From assembly GCA_030248215.1 (NCBI GenBank), contig JASANG010001001.1, positions 62,001-126,000 on the forward strand: a DNA stretch of 64,000 bases, in the 5' to 3' direction. Of this stretch, positions 48,037 through 58,846 are shown piece by piece (the first letter of the stretch is position 1; each line of letters starts with the position of its first letter). This stretch comes from Enoplolaimus lenunculus (lineage: Eukaryota > Nematoda > Enoplea > Enoplida > Thoracostomopsidae). Both the position numbers and the translations under genes were made by a program. The notes beneath the pieces are model-generated. The model ran no database searches, had not been told where the DNA came from, and saw nothing but the letters and a program-made list of their open reading frames with translations.

Positions 48037-48961
48037 CTGTGCAACTGCATTTTTCGTCGACTATATTTGTCGACCGTATGCTGCCAGCTACCATACATAC
48101 AGTGCACTGCACTATATTGCATGTGCACATAACGGACAAGCATGTCTCACATGCTTACATAGACTGGGGTGGAAAAAATATGAAAAATGGGAAAATATGA
48201 TGTAAAATAACGTTTTTAGATGCTTTGTCACTAATTTACATGCAACACATTAACAGTGACCGTGTGGCTATATGTTCACCAGCACGCATTATATATATGT
48301 CCGAAAAGAGCGAAAATTGCAGCATATGAATATATAAAAGGATTTCTGAATTGAAGGTTTTTTATTTATATAATTTAATGGTTAGTTCCCACCAACCACC
48401 CAGCAAGTAAAACACGGCGTTTCTAACCACTCTTAATCAGTATACATTTGTCAAAACAACTGCTTTTATATTCAGCTTGCCGATAAGCACACAACACTTT
48501 CAACTGCGATGATAGACAACACGTGCTTACAAATGTCCAATAGTTAAAAACTAATCGAATAAAAAAACGCCTTGTCCTATTCAATTTTTTCTAGATTTAT
48601 ATCACAGCCACATGGTACGACTAAATGAGATCCAACACACAAGAATGGGGGGTTGCCAACCCCGATCCTGCACGTATGACCAAGAACTCATTCAGCCGCC
48701 CTACGCGAAATACAGATCATAATAAAGGTCAAGACATAACTATGTACATATATCGAAAGTTATATCAAACAATAAAGAAAAACAAATTCATACATATTTG
48801 AAGCAATTTATGCAGCAAAATAGAACAGTATACGTATATACATTTAACATATGAAACAAGTATTAAATTTAAGTAACAACGCCAAGTGGGGTGGAGGACT
48901 GTACAGGGCCAGAAACATCCACGTGTGTACATTCCTATATATCAAATTTGTGCTAAATCAG

Positions 48962-49371
48962 CTAAAGTAAGTTACGTGAAAATTTCAACCAGGTATCTAG
49001 ATCAACAAATTCCAATCCTTTCTTGAAATTAGTGCAATTCCGTGCAGTGACTAGTGGCAGCCCGCATACTGTCTCAGGTAAATAATTCCAAACAGTCACT
49101 ACTCTTCTAGCAAAGCAAAACTAAAATATTTGAGTTGGTACTACTAACAAATTTCATTGAGTGTCCACGTGTTCTGGAGTCAAGAGAGTATGTAAAAAAT
49201 CATCGAAGTTTAAATCTACGTCATTATGAACTATTTTGTAACACATACTCAAATCATTCACTAACCTTCTGTGTTCCAAAGGTTTTAGGCGCAAAAATGA
49301 CAAACGTTCTTCATATTGTCATGAAATTTACCGTAAAACTACATATGCATCTCGTTCGGTTCACTCACCAG
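48962..49371 (-). mobile_element. LINE (non-LTR retrotransposon) 3' coding end, decayed
   Basis: On the minus strand one frame gives YEERLSFLRLKPLEHRRLVN followed by DLSMCYKIVHNDVDLNFDDF. A second frame gives RRVVTVWNYLPETVCGLPLV followed by FKKGLEFVDL and a TAG at 48962-48964. 'Y-E-x-R-L-x-x-L-x-L-x-S/P-L-E-x-R-R' and 'R-V-V-x-x-W-N-x-L-P' are the standard end of CR1/Jockey-group reverse-transcriptase proteins. The two blocks are out of frame with one another, so the copy is dead. A family D MITE has inserted at its upstream side (49372-49726). Confidence 0.85.
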
Positions 49372-49726
49372 CAGAGTGCAACCGGAATTACAATTTACTG
49401 GAACCGGAAAGTGAAAAATGCATTTCACCAAAAATTTCATCTTAAACGTATTTTTTGCTCTATTATTTGTGAAACAACCTTAGTCCGAACATAGGTATTT
49501 ATTCTATTTGTTTTATTTTAGATTTTCGTCATCGACTGAAGTGAAATCCACCATCAATGGCTTATATTCGGAGTACAGGTGGCTTTCAAAAGAGATTCTT
49601 AAAAATTAGCAAAGTTAAGAAAACGGCCAAATTATAACACCGGAATTTTTAAATCCGGTAAAAATTTACCGGAACCGGAACCGGAAGGTGAAAAAATGCC
49701 GGAACCGGAATGCCGGTTGCACCCTG
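49372..49726 (-). mobile_element. hAT-like MITE family D, copy 2, inserted in the LINE remnant
   Basis: CAGAGTGCAACCGGAATTAC to 'gccggttgcaccctg', with perfect 8-bp duplication CTCACCAG (49364-49371 and 49727-49734). Reverse orientation relative to copies 1 and 4. Four consecutive GGAACC units occur near the right end. Confidence 0.93.
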
Positions 49727-49929
49727 CTCACCAGGTTTCGTCGACTGTGGGGCCTAAGTTAGGGAACTCAAAAATGAAAGCTTGCCTTTAACGTGTGATT
49801 TAACACAAGAATACGTCTAACTTAAACCTCTCTTTACTTGCGATGTTTTAGCAATTGAGAGGCTTTGATATCAACAAATGTAAGCGCCTTTTGATTTAAT
49901 ATGCACTTACAACAAACAACTGTGGCTTG

Positions 49930-50470
49930 TTTAACACGCTCCACTCATGATGATGAGCTTCCCGATTATTCCACGCCCAAACTTAAATTTTTTGAAAAAT
50001 ACGAACTTGTAAGGTCCCAAATTCCCCCATTGGACCCAAAATTTTTTGTCGAAAAATTAGACAAATTGTTTACCGTTTGACACAGGTTGCGGAGCTAAGG
50101 CGAATATTGTTAAATGTTCCCCAATTAAACGTCGGACTAATGAGTTATTGTCAAGTAACTAAATTTGGCGTCGGACCATGACCGCTGCCAGCGCGCCAAA
50201 TCAATTTGACAACAACTCATTAAGCAGACTGCTGATTGCAGAAAGTTTAACACCACTCGACTTAGCTCTGCAAACTGCGTCAAATGATATACGATTAGTC
50301 CAACTTTTCAAAAAAATTTTTGGTCCCAATAGCTGACGTTGTAGCCTTAAAACCGAATTTTTCAAAAACTTAGATTTGGGCATGGAATGATCAGCATTAG
50401 AAACTCAAATATGCAAAAAGATTCAAAATTCAAACATTTTTGGGCAAACGCCGGCTAAGGATGGGATAAC
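49930..50470 (+). mobile_element. Family M inverted-repeat element, long copy
   Basis: 'GATTATTCCACGCCCAAACT' at the left against the complement 'GATCATTCCATGCCCAAATC' at the right. A second internal inverted pair is centred near 50210 ('aatgagttattgtcaagtaa' against 'ttgacaacaactcatt'). Non-coding. The short copy is at 16999-17210. Confidence 0.7.
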
Positions 50471-51091
50471 CGATCACTCATATTTTTTCATTTTTTTCCG
50501 AAAAAACCCTGCTTGTAGTTATATGCCACGTGCAATGCGGAACTGGAGTATACAGGAATCGGAATCGGAACATCAAAGTTATCAGGGTGCAACCGAAGTT
50601 CCGATTCCAATTAGAATTCCTATTCAAAACCGGTTCCGATACCGGCAATCGGAATCGGGATTCTGAAATTTTAATTTTATTTGTGATATATTCCATAAAA
50701 ATTCTGATATTAATTCATGAACCGATGCCGGATAGTGGATTTTCGGGTTCGGATATCAAAGTTAAGGGCAAAGTCAAACGTTTATTCGTCATTAACCACA
50801 CATTACATGATAAAAGACAATGGAAAGTAGGGGTAAACCTGTCTTACATCCAACCGAAATCTACCATGATTAAATTTAAACGCAGCGGTTATATGCAAAC
50901 TTTTTAAACGTATTGTGTTGAAGTCTATTGAAAAAAGACCTGAAGGACCTGCGCGAATAATCGTAACTACGCTCAATATAAACTGAGGTAGTTTTTCCTA
51001 ATCCAAGTGGCGTCACTGAATGTTATGCAACTTTCTGAAAGAAGATCAACCTCTTTGCCTGTAATATTCTAAGCAATCGAGGTTAAAGTAT

Positions 51092-51907
51092 GGATGTGCC
51101 GATCCTAAAATTATTGTCAATGCCCATATCGATTCCTCTTCCAACTTTAGTATATACACCATGCTTAATAAACAGATAGGATACTACATTACATCATTAT
51201 ATGAAGACTTAAACCCTAATCAGGGTGCAATCGGAATTATAATTTACCGCAACCGGAACCGGAATTTGAAAAATTACCTGAAACGGAACCGGAACCGGAA
51301 AATAAAAAATACATGATACCGAAAAATTCATTTTAATTTTTCTTTTTTGCAATATTATTGATGAAATAACTCTTAGTTGGAGATAGGTATTCATTTTATC
51401 TGCTGTATTATAGATTTTTATAATTCACGGAAGTGTAATCTACCTTCGGCGGTTTATTTTCGGCAATTATCAAAGTTTATATACGTATATACTGTACGAA
51501 TAAAATTACTTAATTTTTTATCGTCATTTTTCAGTAAAATATCTTAGTTTCCACCAATCAAAATTTAATACCGGAATTTTTAGTTCCGGTAAAAATTTAC
51601 CAGAACCGGAAGGTCAAAAATTGCCAGAACCGGAATTGCGGTTGCGCCCTGGCCCTAACCATCATAAATCATTATAATTTTATAAGAACGGTTCGTTTTA
51701 ATTATTTTTTGCAAACACAAACGCAAGAGAGATAACAGTTTTCCTGACCAGACACACTAACATGCGCCCAGAAATGAAATTGATAACATTCAAACTGAAC
51801 GTAATGTGCATAAAGTATCGGCAATGAATCGGCAATTTTTTGCAATGCCGATACTCTTGAAAGGTACCGATTATTACCGATGTCGATGCCGATTAATCGG
51901 CACATCC
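51092..51907 (+). mobile_element. Family R transposon (GGATGTGCCGAT ends) with nested family D
   Basis: GGATGTGCCGAT at the left and ATCGGCACATCC at the right; CGGCA/TGCCGAT repeats are dense near the right end. Family D copy 3 occupies 51221-51651, leaving a short R element of about 385 bp. Confidence 0.7.
51221..51651 (-). mobile_element. hAT-like MITE family D, copy 3 (diverged), nested in R
   Basis: CAGGGTGCAATCGGAATTAT to 'ttgcggttgcgccctg'. The flanks ACCCTAAT and GCCCTAAC match in six of eight positions. It is about 430 bp, longer and more diverged than the other D copies, so older. Confidence 0.8.
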
Positions 51908-52700
51908 CTAGTTTAAAATCCTGCAATCTTTTAGTATATATATTGTTTATCTCCTAAATTCAACTTTAAACAATCTGTGGCTAGAGGAGATGCGCGGAAA
52001 ACGCGTCATTTTTGATCCTCCGGAATTTTTTGACATTTTTGCTAATAACTCTTTAAGGGTGTGCCAAATGAGACTATCTTGGTCTCATTTTGCTCCCCCG
52101 AGCATGGCAAAAGTTTGCTAATTCGTCTGACGTCTCCTTTTTAAACAGGAGTAACGCTATGCCTATATCGAAATTTTATTGCAAAATGCCATTTATCCAA
52201 AAACATTGAATGTGGTTTCTGGTTTAGGCGGCATAACTTTGTAACGACAGACTTGTTGACGACGCGCAACACCTTAAAATTTGGGGATTTGTGTGCTCTA
52301 TATTGTGGAAGAGCAATAAATGTGGCCAATTTTAATCTAATAAAAATACGAGCCTTTGTATTTTGTGGAGGTTGTCTCATCAGCTATTTTACTGCGCAAC
52401 TTTTTTCTTTTGGCTAGTTTCCATTGAATAATGCAAGAAGAAATGAAAGGAATAGGTTACTGACAGTTGTAAGCTAGCAGTTATATATGTTATTTCTAAC
52501 ATTTGCGTTTCTGTGTCGCATTATATAGTATACTCTGTTATAAATTTTCTTCATCTTCTCTGTGTATTCTCTTCACTTTTAGGGGTAAATTAAATAGATA
52601 TACGTAATAGGAAGGTTCCAGTTGTTGGATTTTTAGTTTGTTACCGAATTACGACGATAAATTCTGGTTTGCAATTCTGTATATATACACAACCGTTTCT

Positions 52701-52710
52701 AACTTTGCAG
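52701..52710 (+). promoter_or_regulatory. Splice acceptor 10 nt before the proposed DYRK start
   Basis: AACTTTGCAG, preceded by a branch-like TTTCTAAC, ends 10 nt before ATG at 52721. It may join a 5' UTR exon or a spliced leader. It is comparable to the acceptor at the AMPD start. Confidence 0.4.
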
Positions 52711-52720
52711 TTAAAATTAA

Positions 52721-55700
52721 ATGGGACCCACGTCCAATTACCGAACGTCCGTAAAGCAAGTTGGGCTAATTTGCTCCAAGGCAAGGTTTAATATATTTTC
52801 TGGTAATATTAGATTCGCTGAAGAATGTCTGTCGCCAATTACAAGAATTGGTGTGGAACTGTTGTCTATGTCCACGGCGGTTACCGCTTTGACCATCTCA
52901 GATGCAAGGATCGACACAAACCTCGAAGTTTATAGGTGTTAACTTTAGATTATCCTTAAAGGTATTTGGGCACTACGGATTTTGGAAATACGAGTTTTCG
53001 TATTTGGATGGTATTGAAGCAAGGTACGCTGAAATTGTAGTGAAAACTCAAACTAGTTACGTTTCAAATGCACAGTTTGAATTCTTACTTTCGTGTATTT
53101 ATACGTTTGGAACACTGAAAGCAAGTGTTATACAAACCTGGAACAAGACTAATAATATTTACTTTTATGATCTCATCAATGCACTTTCAATAGTTTTGAA
53201 TCAACGTGCTAGTAGTAATAATTGCTGTACGAAAGCTACGAATTGCACAAATGCACATAACCTCAATATGCTCATGGACTCAACGAGCTGCAGTAGTAGT
53301 GTTGTCAGCAACGGGACTGGGCCTGCAAGCAGTGGCAATGCTGGCAATTTAGTTGAAAGTTTCACTAGCTCAAATCTTAATAATATACATCAGCCAGTAC
53401 CAAACGGACTCGTTCATCATTTTCATCACGCTCACGGAGTGCTTGACTCGGGTAAAAGCGCTCGGGTTGCTCATCCGTACAATACTCGATCGGCAGCAGC
53501 TGCAGCGAAACAATTAAACAATAATTTGCATTTGCTGTCAAAACAGAATTCACTAATCGCGCAATCCGGGTCATCGGCACGCAGTGGACTAGCACTTGCG
53601 TCCAATAAATTAGTAAACAGCGATATAAATCATAATATAGCGGCGGCTACTCATTCAATAACAGAACTGAACAGAGGCGGTTCTACTGCTGCCAATCAAG
53701 CCAACGGGCACGTTTATTTGAACGGCAGTGCAGTCCATAGTGCCGCCATTACCGTTACAGGAAACGGATTGAAAAATTCAATTAGTCAGCAGAATAATCT
53801 CGTTAGTCATAATAATAATAATAATAATAACAATAACATCAATAGTGTAGAAATGAGCACAACTGTTCAGCATAAAATGACACATTTGTCAGCGACAAGT
53901 GGAACTGGCGGGGTTATGGTACGTAAATCGCCTAGTGGTGATAGCGTGGACAATGCCAGCGTCAGTTCAAACGATTCTGGTGGTTCAAAAAGCGGTGGTT
54001 CTGGTTCCGGCGGCGGAAGCGGAAGCACAAAAGCACATTATTTATCACCTGCAGACGTTGTTCGTTCGTGGGGCTCAAAACTGAGCACCTTCGAACAGTC
54101 GGAAATTTACGAGTACTCGCGTATATATTTCATAGGTCACAATGCGAAAAAACGTAATGGTGTTAAAGGCACACTAAACAATTGTGGCTATGATGATGAG
54201 ATTGGCTGCTATATTCTCATACCGCATGATCATATTGCATATCGTTATGAAATTTTAAAGGTGAGTGCAATGAGACTTGAGTTGGCGAACCAACATCCGT
54301 ACGTATCCGGCTCCCAGTATCCGGTATAAACCTACGAGGAATCGGATATTTACAATTTCGGAACCCGAATACCACAAAATGGTTTTTACATTGGGTATGC
54401 TAATCAATTTGCGGCAAATACCGAAACTTTTTCAAACTAAGGAACATCCTGTTCCAGTACGCGTTCCCGCGTATTAATATCCGGTTGCACCGTGATTGTA
54501 GTCACAGAATGCGGTTCACTACGTTGTGGTATTCGGTTACACTGCGTTAGTAATGTATCGACCGGATATTAATTTTATCGAACCGGGGCCGAATAGTTAA
54601 ATGGATATCGAGATTACCGAGACCTAGACTCATCCCTGAAAACCGATATCGGGTATAAACCTACCGGATACTTGATATTTATTTTGGTGGTCCCGAATAC
54701 CATAAAACTGCTTTTGACAAACGGACATTAACCAACTAAATTGGTTTTCGGTGATTTTACTTTACATATGTGTTATAGGCACTTTTAGCATGAACGGATT
54801 ATATGCAAAAGATGGTTAAACGATCGTTCAACTTGATGGATTTATGAGTTAGATAGTTAAAACTTCACCGAAACCTAGCATCAATCTAATCGCGTATTTC
54901 TGGTGATAAATCTACAGACTGACTATCTTTGTTTCAAATATATATGCACTAAAATTATTTGCTCAGTCCACCATTGTTGCTGTAGACAAACTGTAAACCA
55001 AGAAGACATACGTTTTAAAATTGATTCAGAATTAAAAAACCAGAGCCTATGTGAGTTTTGAAGTTTGCGCTGGATTTAAACAGGAACTGGTTGCTGGGTT
55101 GCGTATTCTACGTATATATTTAACGATTGTGTTTTATTACATTTATGTATACGGTAGTATGTATATACTCTATACATACATATATATTACTTGTTATTAG
55201 CAAGCCATCAAAGGTTTTGTATAATTTTAAAGGTAATCGGCAAAGGAAGCTTCGGCCAAGTTGTTAAAGCGTACGATCATAAAACTCAACAGTATGTTGC
55301 GTTGAAGCTGGTTCGCAATGAGAAACGCTTTCATCGGCAAGCCGAAGAAGAGATTCGCATACTTGACAAATTGAGGCGGCAGGATGCCGACAATTCTTTC
55401 AATGTCGTCCACATTCTTGAACACTTTAATTTTCGCAATCACAAAGCGATTGTATTCGAATTACTTAGCATTAATCTTTACGAGCTCATAAAGAAAAACA
55501 AATTTCAGGTAAGTTTTGTAATTTTCATATATATAGGCCAAAGAAGAAGAAGATATACATATATATACATATATATGTAGAATTACATGTATTAAGCCAA
55601 GCTCGGACATACTTGCTTTTTAATCAGTCTAGTTAAGCACTCCAAAAATTATTAAAACACGAACCGATAGCTTGACCCACTTACTTTCCAATTAATCTAT

Positions 55701-57575
55701 TATGCAACTTAGTTATTAGGTAAGTATTCATTGATGGAGTCTGAAGGGTTATACAAATTTACTCAGACTTCTCGCAGCCGAAAACATTTTAGTACTGAAT
55801 TTGATTGTAACCTTAATAACCAGTGAAAGAATTTAAGAAGTCCTAATTTAAGTTTAACTAATTCAGCTAATATGCAAATTAGTTATTAGCTAACTATTCG
55901 TTGATCGGTTTTATAGATTTATAAACAATTTATTCCGATTCTTCGCACCCGAAAACCATTCAGTTATAACCCTCATAACTAGTGAAATAATTTAAAAAGT
56001 CTTAATTTAGGCGTATAATATATAATACATATTAGAGATGTCCCGGGGCCAGAGGGTGCTGGGGCCGGAGCCATGCGATATCATAGATGATACCAGAAAA
56101 ACAATGCCCCTTGGAACAATTTAGCGAGAATCCGAACGCAGCACAGGAAGTTTATTACATTACTATAGGCAAAATGTCGCGTGACGATATGTCTAATAAA
56201 TGCATTAACTAGCTTTACAACATGGGAGTATCAACAAAGTGTCGCGTGATGCGATATGATAAGAACGGTACTGTACTACCAGATACATGCTTACGTAAAA
56301 GGTACATAACATTTGAAGTTTAATTTATTTTGCTGGTCCGGCACAACTATAATAAAACAAAATTATCACATAAGCGATGATTATAATCCGGTATATACGT
56401 ACCTGATGAAACTGGTCTGACGCGAACAACAGTAATATCCATAATCGGTCTTTACCTGGTGGTGCCCGAAAAAATTTTGGGGAACACGACCTTTTTACAA
56501 TTTTTGGAATATTGAGAGAGACAGAATTTCCCCTGTTACCCTAACCCCTGCGTACCGCCCTTTATGTAGGTTTCTGACTTTCTTTCCAGTTTATTTAACC
56601 CAATCGACAAAGTTATTATTGCAGGGTTTTTCGTTGCAACTCATTCGAAAATTTGCTCACTCAATCTTGCAATGCCTCGATTGTCTTCATAAGAATCGTC
56701 TTATTCACGCAGATCTGAAGCCTGAAAACATACTGTTGAAGCAACCTGGACGATCAGGCATCAAAGTAATCGATTTTGGCTCAAGTTGTCACGAAGATCA
56801 ACGCATTTACACATACATTCAGTCGCGTTTTTATCGCGCACCAGAAGTCATTATTGGCGCTAAATATTCAATGGCAATCGATATGTGGAGTTTCGGTTGC
56901 ATTCTCGCCGAACTGTTCACCGGTTACCCATTGTTACCGGGCGAAGACGAAGGCGACCAGCTTGCGCTCATTATGGAACTGCTTGGCCTACCGCCCAAAA
57001 AAGTTCAAGATCTCGGTTCGCGTACACGCAATTTCATTTCGTCAAAAGGCATTCCGCGCTATTGTACTGTTCAAACGTTACCCGACGGTACAACCCTATT
57101 GTCCGGTGGTCGGTCACGCCGTGGGAAGCTACGCGGCCCACCGGGTACACGCGAGTGGCGTACTGCGCTGAAAGGCTGTGACGACGACTGGTTCATCGAT
57201 TTTTTGAAACGATGTCTCGACTGGGATCCAGAAAGCCGGATGACACCACCGCAAGCACTACGACACAGTTGGCTACGTCGTCGACACCTGCCCAAGACGC
57301 CCCAATTGCCGAATAGTGCAAGTGTTAGCGCAACCCCGGATCAACAACAACAACATCAGCAACACCAACCTCCGCATCATATCAATAATAATAATGTTGT
57401 TGCCACTCAACATTCGTCAAAGTCGAGTGCTAGTAGCAGTGTTGTTGCAAATGCTTTCGCCGCCGCTGTGCCGGTTTCTGGACCGCCGTACGGCGTCGCG
57501 CAAGCAAATGCAATTGCAGCGTCAACGGGGAACGCAAATTTTCGAACGACAACTAAGTTGCCACCAATTAACTGA
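52721..57575 (+). CDS. DYRK2: DYRK class 2 protein kinase (DYRK2-like)
   Basis: Exons 52721-52802, 53194-54260, 55233-55508, 56625-57575; phases agree; 791 aa. It phosphorylates Ser/Thr and autophosphorylates a loop tyrosine during translation. The N-terminal about 300 residues are low complexity (Asn run at 53810-53845, Ser/Gly-rich, HHFHHAHG). A class 2 NAPA region follows ([29 protein letters not shown]). Kinase motifs: GKGSFG (about 386-391), ALK lysine about 408, HADLKPEN with Asp about 505, DFG at about 525, YTY at about 537-539, RAPEV, and DYRK2 signature stretches [23 protein letters not shown] and [13 protein letters not shown]. Animal DYRKs usually read HCDLKPEN; Ala replaces Cys here. 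The C-terminal about 85 residues are Gln/His/Asn/Ser-rich. The first exon is inferred: an uninterrupted frame runs from 52902 into exon 2, so an ATG at 53268 is an alternative start (739 aa). Confidence 0.92.
54296..54900 (+). mobile_element. Family P repeats (GGATATCCGG type) in DYRK intron
   Basis: Two adjacent patches: 54296-54495 ('gtatccggctcccagtatcc' to 'aatatccggttgcaccgtg') and 54548-54900 ('gtatcgaccggatattaatt', 'aaacctaccggatacttgat'). Both share 'cccgaatacca(c/t)aaaa'. A related copy is at 63329-63640. Ends approximate. Confidence 0.55.
55587..56020 (+). mobile_element. Family F element, fragment in DYRK intron
   Basis: 'attaagccaagctcggacat' (family F left end), then satellite units with 'aatatgcaaattagttatta', 'aacaatttattccgattctt', 'cgcacccgaaaacc' and 'actagtgaaataatttaaaa'. 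The right end is lost. Confidence 0.65.
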
Positions 57576-58600
57576 CCCAGGGCAACAGGTTGCCGGTGCT
57601 GCCCTAACTATTCTCTCACCTATCGCCCTAACATTACTTATCCGTTATCACAACTCAAAACTCGGGCAAGTTGCTAGGTTTTTGGCTCATGTCGCGTATC
57701 TACGTATTAGGCTTACCTAGGTATCCTTCAGTGCTTATTTGCTGCCGATAATTACCAAAGGTTACATGTTGTTGTGTGGTGGTTCATGTGTATGGGTTTG
57801 TTCTAATAACGTTACTTCGGCATATAATGTAACACAATGAAATCAATTGATTGGAGACGCAGCGCCGCACGCCAACAGTCAGAATGGCTTTAAAAGCAAA
57901 ATTTGTTTATTACATGAGCGCTAGGTTGGTCGCACGTATACTGTTTGTCAAGGGTGCTAGATATCATTATGAAACCTACTGATTGAACATATATTATTTT
58001 CACAATGCCGCTAATTTAGCCATACGTACGTATGACCACTGTTTGGCATTTACGAAAAGAAAACATCGCATGCAGCGTTGTTTGCCAGCATCTGGTTTTG
58101 TATTGAAATAATGATTGGCACGTTTCGTTTTTGTTTGCCAGCATCTGGTTTTGTATTGAAATCATTATTGGCACGTTTTAGTATTTTGTTTATATATCTG
58201 CTTTATCACAAATTGTCTATTTGAGTGCATGTGTTCGGTAATGTGCGTACGTTTTACGGCATGTTTTCAATGTGTATGTTCGTATAATATTTTGACTTGT
58301 GCATTTATGTATGCGTAATTGCTTGTTGCAGCCGGATATCTGATAAGCGCCTGACGTTTGCACTTTGCAGTATATTTGCTTTATAGCAATGCAAATGTGA
58401 TGAACGTAGTTATTCTAAGAAAAAACTTAGTTTTTAATATACAGCGTCTGCTACATAGTTATTTTTTGCAACGTAGATGAGGTACCGTAAATTTGATTGA
58501 ACAAAGTCTGTTACGAAATAGGAAAATCTTTAGGCGGTTAAAAAGGAATCCCGAGTAGTATGTGCTTTTTGATAATTTTTCGTAAATTATATTCTCGGCG

Positions 58601-58846
58601 TATATATGTCGTAGGCCAATCTCATATTCAGGCTAGTTACTAATTGGCTTAGGCCAATCTGCTATTTTATCTAATAGCAGCGTGGTCTGGGCTAAACTGC
58701 TATTGAGCTTATGGACCAATCAAATTTGATTATTTGGACAGACGCAATACTGTTAACCAATCAGCGTTGGTATTACATCACTGTTGTTTTGAAAAATCTC
58801 ACAATCGCAAATTGGCCTGAATAGCAGATTGGCCTAGGACATATAT
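58601..58846 (+). mobile_element. Family G MITE (TATATGTCGTAGGCCAAT ends)
   Basis: TATATATGTCGTAGGCCAAT at the left and ATTGGCCTAGGACATATAT at the right. Short internal repeats of 'aggccaatctgctatt' in both orientations; 'ggaccaatcaaatttga' and 'taaccaatcagcg' in the middle. Non-coding. Confidence 0.82.

Larger units (their letters stand above)
47545..48160 (-). repeat. Tandem duplication of a 361-bp tRNA-derived (SINE-like) unit
   Basis: 47545-47905 is a complete unit; 47906-48160 repeats its first 255 bp with one difference seen (taccaGacat/taccaTacat). Each unit contains a minus-strand tRNA-like head (47599-47675 and 47960-48036). The first unit also ends in a second, weaker tRNA-like stretch (about 47840-47905, minus). 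Open frames at 47605 and 47966 lie inside these heads and are not genes. Confidence 0.85.
46228..52720 (+). other. Divergent intergenic region between DCAF11 and the DYRK gene
   Basis: 46228-47544: AT-rich, nothing recognised; it should contain the DCAF11 promoter. 47545-48160: tRNA-derived tandem repeat. 48160-48960: no gene; probably LINE 3' UTR in part. 48962-49371: LINE C-terminal fragment. 49372-49726: family D. 49930-50470: family M. 50583-50770: an inverted-repeat patch with CGATTCC/GGAATCGG starting 'cagggtgcaaccgaag'. 51092-51907: family R with nested D. 51908-52720: upstream of the DYRK gene; nothing recognised. Confidence 0.6.

Noticed and set aside
47605-48205. Repeated open frames starting SGDRTFSLSILKRAL
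   Set aside because: They are readings through the tRNA-like heads of the tandem repeat; identical in both copies because of duplication, with no protein family.
50530-50907. 125-residue plus-strand frame with RNRNRN pattern
   Set aside because: The pattern comes from CGGAAT/CGGAATC repeats of a decayed hAT-like element; no protein family is visible.
56776-57295. Several alternative frames over the DYRK kinase exon, both strands
   Set aside because: They overlap exon 56625-57575, whose own frame carries all kinase motifs.
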